Assembly: GCA_945971355.1 (NCBI GenBank)
Contig: CAMFPD010000112.1
Location: forward strand, 1-7,106
DNA: 7,106 bases
Origin: an uncultured Lachnobacterium sp.
GTDB taxonomy: Bacteria; Bacillota; Clostridia; Lachnospirales; Lachnospiraceae
Direction: 5' to 3'
Shown here: positions 1 to 5,017 of the stretch, in pieces
Layout: each line of letters starts with the position of its first letter
How positions within the stretch are numbered: the stretch's first letter is position 1
The notes under the pieces: model-generated
What the model was told of the DNA's origin: nothing
The model's database searches: none
What the model saw: only the letters and a program-made list of their open reading frames with translations
Program-made: the position numbers and the translations under genes

Positions 1-1634
1 TCGTTTTCGTCCTCTTCAGACATTGAGTATACCTGACGCTTACGAGCCATCTCATCGCTCTCAAGGTACTCGTCGTATGTTGTAATCTTATCGATCATTG
101 AACCGTTTGGAAGGAACTCAATGATACGGTTTGCAGTGGTCTGAACAACCTGATGATCTCGGCATGCAAATAAAATAACACCAGGGAATTTGATCATTCC
201 GTTATTGAGTGCTGTGATTGATTCCATGTCAAGGTGGTCTGTTGGCTCGTCGAACATAAGGACGTTACTAGCCATAATCATCATACGAGAGAGAAGGACA
301 CGAACCTTCTCACCTCCGGAAAGAACGCGCATCTTCTTTACACCGTCCTCACCTGCAAAAAGCATTCTTCCAAGGAAACCACGCACATAAGTTGCATCCT
401 TGATTTCAGAGTACTGTGTGAGCCAATCAACTATTAAATCATCTGTATCAAAAATTGCAGTGTTGTCCTTAGGGAAGTAAGACTGACTAGTTGTAACTCC
501 CCACTTGTAAGAACCCTCATCTGGCTCCATCTCTCCTGCGAGAATCTTGAAGAGAGTTGTCTTGGCAAGCTCATTTCCACCAACAAATGCAATTTTATCG
601 TCATGGTTAACTGTAAAAGTAATGTTATCAAGAACCTTTACTCCATCAATTGTCTTTGAAATTCCTTCTACGAATAATACATCATTTCCGATTTCACGCT
701 CTGGACGGAAATCAATGTATGGATATTTTCTGCTTGAAGGACGAATGTCATCAAGTTGAATTTTTTCCAGAGCACGTTTACGTGATGTAGCCTGTTTAGA
801 CTTAGAAGCATTAGCGGAGAATCTCTGGATGAATTCCTGTAACTCTTTAATTTTTTCTTCCTTTTTCTTGTTTGCTTCCTTCATCTGTCGTACAAGGAGC
901 TGGCTTGACTCATACCAGAAATCGTAGTTTCCGGCATAGAGCTGAATCTTACCGTAGTCCATATCTGCAATGTTTGTACATACTTTGTTAAGGAAATAAC
1001 GGTCGTGTGATACAACAATTACAGTATTTTCAAAATTGATAAGGAATTCCTCTAACCATGCAATAGCATCCAAATCTAAGTGGTTAGTAGGCTCATCGAG
1101 AAGAAGAATATCTGGATTACCGAAAAGCGCCTGCGCAAGGAGAACCTTGACTTTTACAGCGCCGGGAAGGTCTGCCATGAGTGTGTAATGCTCCTCTGTT
1201 GGTACTCCTAATCCGTTTAAGAGTGTAGCAGCGTCAGATTCTGCGTTCCAGCCATCCATGTCAGCAAATTCTGCCTCAAGCTCGCTGGCGCGAATTCCGT
1301 CTTCGTCAGTGAAGTCTTCCTTCATATAGATTGCGTCTTTTTCTTTCATAATGTCATAAAGACGCTTATTACCCATAATTACAGTATCGAGAACTGTAAA
1401 TTCATCATATTTAAAGTGATCCTGCTGTAAAAATGAAAGTCTCTGACCTGGTGTTATTACAATATCACCGTTTGTTGGCTCAAGCTGTCCTGAGAGAATC
1501 TTCAAAAATGTAGATTTTCCAGCACCGTTTGCACCGATAAGACCATAACAGTTACCCTCTGTAAATTTGATGTTTACATCCTCGAACAGAGCCTTTTTTC
1601 CAATTCGTAATGTGATGTTATTTGCACTGATCAT
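1..1634 (-). CDS. ABC-F family ATPase, YkpA/YbiT-like, C-terminus cut by window edge
   Basis: This is a soluble protein with two ATP-binding cassettes and no membrane segments, the hallmark of ABC-F proteins, which act at the ribosomal E site to modulate translation or relieve stalls. 544 codons are visible; the family usually has about 530-545 residues, so only a few are missing. The first cassette has Walker A GANGAGKS (34-41), Q-loop Gln71, a degenerate signature LPGAV (156-160), Walker B LLLDEP (177-182) and switch His210. A charged Lys/Glu-rich linker (about 240-303) corresponds to the P-site tRNA interaction region. The second cassette has GGNELAKT (352-359), LSGGE (438-442), MFDEP (460-464) and CRD (491-493) where SHD is usual. 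The ATG at 1634 fits the conserved MISANNITL-type start and is preceded by AGAAAGG. The YkpA/YbiT assignment rests on remembered similarity; no resistance role is implied. It is divergent from the neighbouring cyclic-di-GMP gene. Confidence 0.95.
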   Translation of the reverse strand, partial: MISANNITLRIGKKALFEDVNIKFTEGNCYGLIGANGAGKSTFLKILSGQLEPTNGDIVITPGQRLSFLQQDHFKYDEFTVLDTVIMGNKRLYDIMKEKDAIYMKEDFTDEDGIRASELEAEFADMDGWNAESDAATLLNGLGVPTEEHYTLMADLPGAVKVKVLLAQALFGNPDILLLDEPTNHLDLDAIAWLEEFLINFENTVIVVSHDRYFLNKVCTNIADMDYGKIQLYAGNYDFWYESSQLLVRQMKEANKKKEEKIKELQEFIQRFSANASKSKQATSRKRALEKIQLDDIRPSSRKYPYIDFRPEREIGNDVLFVEGISKTIDGVKVLDNITFTVNHDDKIAFVGGNELAKTTLFKILAGEMEPDEGSYKWGVTTSQSYFPKDNTAIFDTDDLIVDWLTQYSEIKDATYVRGFLGRMLFAGEDGVKKMRVLSGGEKVRVLLSRMMIMASNVLMFDEPTDHLDMESITALNNGMIKFPGVILFACRDHQVVQTTANRIIEFLPNGSMIDKITTYDEYLESDEMARKRQVYSMSEEDEN

Positions 1635-1640
1635 AAGTAT

Positions 1641-1648
1641 ACCTTTCT
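1641..1648 (-). promoter_or_regulatory. Ribosome binding site of the ABC-F gene
   Basis: On the minus strand AGAAAGGT lies six bases before the ATG at 1634. It is a moderate Shine-Dalgarno match at normal spacing and supports this start codon, which also gives the expected N-terminus for the family. Confidence 0.7.
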
Positions 1649-1688
1649 ATGTGTTAACCAATAAATATCAAAAAAACAATCGACTTAT

Positions 1689-1716
1689 ATTTTATCTTAT
1701 AATTTTCAATTTGCAA
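1689..1716 (-). promoter_or_regulatory. Candidate sigma-A promoter for the ABC-F gene
   Basis: Reading the minus strand, TTGCAA (1716-1711) and TAAAAT (1694-1689) are separated by 16 bases. Each matches the sigma-A consensus at most positions, and the predicted start near 1682 gives a leader of about 48 bases. The surrounding DNA is very AT-rich, so chance matches are likely; a second, poorer reading (TTGAAA with TATAAG, 14-base gap) overlaps it. Confidence 0.45.
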
Positions 1717-1727
1717 GTGTTTTATTG

Positions 1728-1756
1728 TAGAAATAAGTAAAAACAAGTAGTATAAT
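1728..1756 (+). promoter_or_regulatory. Candidate sigma-A promoter for the cyclic-di-GMP gene
   Basis: A perfect TATAAT (1751-1756) has TAGAAA (1728-1733) 17 bases upstream, which matches four of six bases of TTGACA. Transcription would start near 1763 and leave a leader of only about 24 bases. The two divergent -35 boxes are only 11 bases apart, so one bound protein could affect both genes; no clear operator palindrome is visible between them. Confidence 0.6.
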
Positions 1757-1772
1757 ATTAGCAGATTTTTTT

Positions 1773-1779
1773 AGGATGG
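1773..1779 (+). promoter_or_regulatory. Ribosome binding site of the cyclic-di-GMP gene; start slightly ambiguous
   Basis: AGGATGG lies seven bases before the ATG at 1787 and is a moderate Shine-Dalgarno match. A second in-frame ATG at 1799 (Met5) has GGGGA (1789-1793) five bases upstream and could also serve. I kept 1787 as the longer start; the choice changes only four residues, before the PAS domain. An extra ATG followed directly by TAA (1782-1787) overlaps the chosen start. Confidence 0.55.
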
Positions 1780-1786
1780 TAATGTA

Positions 1787-4700
1787 ATGGGGAATGATAT
1801 GAATTCGAAATTTAATGTTCCTTTTGGAATAGGAGTATTTAGACGTGAGGAGAAGTGGAAACTTGTAAATGAAAATGACGGATTTTGTCAGCATGTAGGC
1901 TATTCGCACGATGAACTCAGAAGTATAGATGATATTTTAGAACTGTTCGTTCCTAAGTTTAGAACTGAATTTTGTAATTTGCTTGAACGATTTGTAGCAG
2001 GAGAGGTAAAAGAGGAACTAAGTGCTAAAATTATGTGTTCTGGCGGAGAGACAAAGTGGACAAGGGTGTCCTGTATAGATGGGGATTTGCTGGATGACAA
2101 GGTGGTTTTGCTTTTCAGCTTTATTCAGAGGGAGAAACAGCTGGAGCAAAAACTTGAATTGTTACAGAAGCAGTATAGGATGATAGAGGAGGTTTCAGAC
2201 GAGATACCTTTTGATTTGGATGTTCTGGAATGGAAAATTCTTCGCTCAAAGCGTCTGATGGAAGCCAGGGGTGTGCTGGATGCTGGGGACAATTATTACA
2301 ATTTTGCCGACGAGATAAAAGAATTTCATCCTATGGATCAGGAAAAGCTTGTTACTGCCATGAAGGAAGCGGCCGGGGAGAAGATTTCCGGTACAATAGA
2401 TGTAAGGTATAATATTGCACAGGATAATATGGTGCAAAAATATGCATGGTACAGGATTCACTACAAGAGTATAAAGGGTGAGGATGGTAAGATAATACGT
2501 GTTATCGGAAGATGGCATGACGTGGAAAAGGATCTGTTGCTTGAAGAGAAGGCAAAGAGAGATCCTCTCACCAAGCTTTTGAATAAAATAGAAGTTCAGA
2601 CACAGGTTTCAGAAGCTTTGAAAAATCCGGGTGAGAAACCAAGTGTATTATTCCTTATAGATATAGACAATTTCAAGGGGATTAATGACACCTTTGGACA
2701 TACCTTTGGTGATACTGTTATTTCAGATATTGCCAATATTTTAAGCAGACAGTTTAGAGCACAGGATATTGTTGGACGAGTTGGTGGAGACGAGTTTCTG
2801 GTATTTATGAAAAATGTCTCTGTTGAGAAAGCCGAGATGAAAGCAAGAAATCTCTGCAGGGCTTTGACTAAGGAGTATTCAGGCGGGGACGTTGTCAGAA
2901 AAATAACAACGAGTATTGGACTTTCTGTGTCTGGTATTGACGGAAATACATACAAGGAACTTTTTGATAATGCTGATCGAGCTATGTACAGGACTAAGCA
3001 GTCTGGTAAGAATGGCTTTAGCATTGCAAGAGGTCAGGATCTGGGACCTATAAGAAAAAATAAGAAGCAGGATGAAAAGAGAGCGGATTTGAAGGATTCT
3101 GATAAGGATTTCATGATGTTTGCAGTTAATCTTCTCACTCATGCAAGAAATGTGGATGGTTCCCTTAATCTGCTCCTTCAGAAAATGTGTGAGGAGTACA
3201 GTCTTGATATGATTGTATTGTGTGAGGATGCCTCAAACTCTCAATATGCATTAGTTACCAATTATTACAGTGAACTGATTAACATATATGACAGGATTTT
3301 GATAGCTAAAAATGGAATTGAGGATGGACTGCCAAAATACGGAAAAGCAGTTATTGTAGATAATGCTCCAGTAAAAAAATGGATAGAGTCAGCGGAGCGA
3401 CAGGGCAGCGTGATTCCTAATTATCTGGAGAATAATATTTCGGTTGCTGCATGCAGATTTGAGTTTTCAGCCAATAAAGCGGGAAGTTTATTTTTCTTTA
3501 GATTTGGAAGTGGCAAAGAATGGCAGTCGGCAGAATTGGATTTCCTGGGGGAGATGTCACGTACCATAGCACTGTTTGTCACTTTGAGGACCAGGCTTGA
3601 GGAGAGCAATACAGAGATTAGGAAGATTCAAAACAGAGATCAGTTGACAGGACTTGCTACCTTGGAGGCATTTAAGTCTGTTTTTGCTAATGTGATTCCC
3701 GAGATTCCTAAGGAAAAGGTGAAGGCACTGTGCTATTTTGATATCAATAATTTTGGATATATAAATGAAAACTATGGGCATCAGGTAGGAGACAAGGTTC
3801 TTAAGTTTTTAGCGCAGGATATTGCTGAACAGGATTATTTTGTGATGGCAAGCAGGTTGTACTCTGACTTCTTTTTATTTCTTGCAGTTGGAGATAACAA
3901 AGAAGAATTGCAAAGGAAAATAACGACTCAGCAGAAAAAATTCACCAATATGCAGAATCACCAGTATCCAAGCAGTGGACTATCAATTACAACTGGAATG
4001 TATTTTATCGAATCTGATAAAGTTGACCTTGAACTTGCAATAGAAAATGCAAATCTGGCATGGAAGAATGCCAAGAAAATCGGAAAGAGGGAAATAGAAG
4101 TTTTCGAAGATGGATTGAGGGAAACAAGAGTGGAAGAACAGCAGATAATTGCGGAGTTCTATGAGGCCTTGTACAGGGCAGATTTCGAGGTGTTCCTTCA
4201 GCCTAAGTTTGATTTGCTGACTCGTGAGGTATATGGTGCAGAGGCTCTCTCAAGATGGCGTAAGCCTGATGGTCACGTGTATTATCCTCAGAAGTATATA
4301 GATGTTCTGGAAAAGATTGGATATATTACAGAATTGGATTTCTACATATATGAGGAAGTATTAAAACTGATGACAAAGTGGAGGCAGCAACATAAGAGAG
4401 AGATGGTTGTTTCTGTAAACTTTTCAGGAAGGCATTTTGATGGAGACGGAAAAGACTTTTTGAATAGAATAACTACTATCACCAACAAGTATATCATTGA
4501 GCCTAAATATATTGAAATCGAAATAACAGAAGGTGTTATTGCAAAAAATCATGAGGGACTTCTTAGATGTCTTAACTTATTGCGAGAAAAAGGTTTCAGG
4601 GTATCCATTGATGATTTTGGAACAGGCTATTCGTCTTTGTTCGTATTGACGGAAATTCCGGCAGATGTTGTAAAGTTTGATAAGAGCTTTATGGATAAGG

Positions 4701-4900
4701 AAATAAACAAGAGAAATGTAGCTATGATAAAGGCCATGGGAGAAATGGTTTCTGTGGCTGAAAAAGATATTATTTTCGAGGGGATTGAAACAGAAGAACA
4801 GTGCCAGACGCTTGTGGAATGTGGCTTCAAATATGGACAGGGATATTTGTGCAATAAACCTGTTTCAGTGGTTAATTTTGAGAAGTTATATTTACAGTAA
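1787..4900 (+). CDS. Cyclic-di-GMP diguanylate cyclase/phosphodiesterase, PAS-PAS-GGDEF-GAF-GGDEF*-EAL
   Basis: A predicted cytoplasmic signalling enzyme of 1037 residues with no signal peptide or membrane segment. Domains in order: a PAS-like sensor (about 10-113, with NENDGFCQHVGYS), a second PAS_3-like sensor with a PAC-type end (about 130-247), a GGDEF cyclase (about 256-415), a GAF-like domain (about 440-600), a degenerate GGDEF (about 615-775) and an EAL phosphodiesterase (about 783-1035). The first GGDEF keeps Asp292, Asn300, Asp309, the GGDEF loop (333-337) and an inhibitory-site RxxD (324-327), so it should make cyclic-di-GMP from two GTP and be product-inhibited. The second has YSDFF (692-696) in the loop and should not be catalytic. 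The EAL domain keeps Glu819, Asn878, Glu912, Asp942, Asp943, Lys963, Glu998 and Gln1018, so hydrolysis to pGpG is expected. The PAS and GAF ligands cannot be told from sequence. The catalytic families are certain; the PAS and GAF calls are by overall pattern and less sure. Confidence 0.95.
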   Translation: MGNDMNSKFNVPFGIGVFRREEKWKLVNENDGFCQHVGYSHDELRSIDDILELFVPKFRTEFCNLLERFVAGEVKEELSAKIMCSGGETKWTRVSCIDGDLLDDKVVLLFSFIQREKQLEQKLELLQKQYRMIEEVSDEIPFDLDVLEWKILRSKRLMEARGVLDAGDNYYNFADEIKEFHPMDQEKLVTAMKEAAGEKISGTIDVRYNIAQDNMVQKYAWYRIHYKSIKGEDGKIIRVIGRWHDVEKDLLLEEKAKRDPLTKLLNKIEVQTQVSEALKNPGEKPSVLFLIDIDNFKGINDTFGHTFGDTVISDIANILSRQFRAQDIVGRVGGDEFLVFMKNVSVEKAEMKARNLCRALTKEYSGGDVVRKITTSIGLSVSGIDGNTYKELFDNADRAMYRTKQSGKNGFSIARGQDLGPIRKNKKQDEKRADLKDSDKDFMMFAVNLLTHARNVDGSLNLLLQKMCEEYSLDMIVLCEDASNSQYALVTNYYSELINIYDRILIAKNGIEDGLPKYGKAVIVDNAPVKKWIESAERQGSVIPNYLENNISVAACRFEFSANKAGSLFFFRFGSGKEWQSAELDFLGEMSRTIALFVTLRTRLEESNTEIRKIQNRDQLTGLATLEAFKSVFANVIPEIPKEKVKALCYFDINNFGYINENYGHQVGDKVLKFLAQDIAEQDYFVMASRLYSDFFLFLAVGDNKEELQRKITTQQKKFTNMQNHQYPSSGLSITTGMYFIESDKVDLELAIENANLAWKNAKKIGKREIEVFEDGLRETRVEEQQIIAEFYEALYRADFEVFLQPKFDLLTREVYGAEALSRWRKPDGHVYYPQKYIDVLEKIGYITELDFYIYEEVLKLMTKWRQQHKREMVVSVNFSGRHFDGDGKDFLNRITTITNKYIIEPKYIEIEITEGVIAKNHEGLLRCLNLLREKGFRVSIDDFGTGYSSLFVLTEIPADVVKFDKSFMDKEINKRNVAMIKAMGEMVSVAEKDIIFEGIETEEQCQTLVECGFKYGQGYLCNKPVSVVNFEKLYLQ

Positions 4901-4909
4901 TGTACTAAC

Positions 4910-4926
4910 AAAAATACTTGATTTTT
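4910..4926 (+). repeat. Short A/T-only inverted repeat after the cyclic-di-GMP gene
   Basis: AAAAAT (4910-4915) and ATTTTT (4921-4926) are complementary around the five-base loop ACTTG. With no G-C pairs the stem would be weak, and its right arm overlaps the -35 box of the nifJ promoter. It might help termination of the upstream transcript slightly, but it is not a convincing intrinsic terminator. Confidence 0.25.
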
Positions 4927-4946
4927 AGCCATTTACACCCTATAGT
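4918..4946 (+). promoter_or_regulatory. Sigma-A-type promoter of nifJ
   Basis: TTGATT (4918-4923) and TATAGT (4941-4946) are separated by exactly 17 bases, matching four and five of six consensus bases. Transcription would begin near 4953, giving a leader of about 65 bases before the nifJ ATG. It is the best-formed promoter in the window, as expected for a highly expressed metabolic gene. No clear Rex-type palindrome (TTGTTAAnnnnTTAACAA) is visible around it. Confidence 0.65.
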
Positions 4947-4956
4947 ATTAGTTGAG

Positions 4957-4976
4957 AGACATGCGGTTTCGTGTCT
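4957..4976 (+). other. Leader hairpin at the predicted nifJ transcript start
   Basis: AGACATG (4957-4963) pairs with CGTGTCT (4970-4976) over seven base pairs, one of them T-G, around the loop CGGTTT. It begins within a few bases of the predicted transcript start and is followed by ATAATTTTTG. It may be a 5' stabilising stem-loop of the nifJ message. It could also be a weak terminator for the upstream gene, but the T run is short and is offset from the stem by four bases. Confidence 0.4.
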
Positions 4977-5004
4977 ATAATTTTTGAACATTTAAGATTA
5001 AAGT

Positions 5005-5010
5005 AGGAGG
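5005..5010 (+). promoter_or_regulatory. Strong ribosome binding site of nifJ
   Basis: A perfect AGGAGG lies seven bases before the ATG at 5018. It fixes the nifJ start and points to efficient translation. Confidence 0.9.
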
Positions 5011-5017
5011 AATTATC

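Noticed and set aside
1722..1736. Inverted repeat TTATT-GTAGA-AATAA as an operator
   Set aside because: Five A/T pairs in AT-rich DNA are expected by chance and there is no second copy.
1635..1786. Cyclic-di-GMP riboswitch in front of the cyclic-di-GMP gene
   Set aside because: The predicted leader is only about 24 bases, far too short, and no structured GC-containing stems are present in the gap.
1706..1909. 67-codon minus-strand frame spanning the divergent promoter region
   Set aside because: Its Lys/Ile/Tyr-rich product simply reflects AT-rich promoter DNA; it overlaps both candidate promoters and the start of the PAS domain.
2596..3024. 142-codon open frame on the minus strand inside the cyclic-di-GMP gene
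   Set aside because: It lies antisense to the conserved GGDEF domain, has no recognisable domain, and its composition is that of a reverse-frame shadow.
4627..4932. 101-codon minus-strand frame covering the end of the EAL domain and part of the nifJ promoter region
   Set aside because: It is antisense to conserved EAL motifs, has no recognisable product, and its first bases overlap the nifJ promoter.
4981..5004. Possible Rex-type redox operator before nifJ (TTGAACATTTAAGATTAA)
   Set aside because: It lacks the symmetric halves TTGTTAA and TTAACAA, and its position downstream of the transcript start is supported by nothing else.
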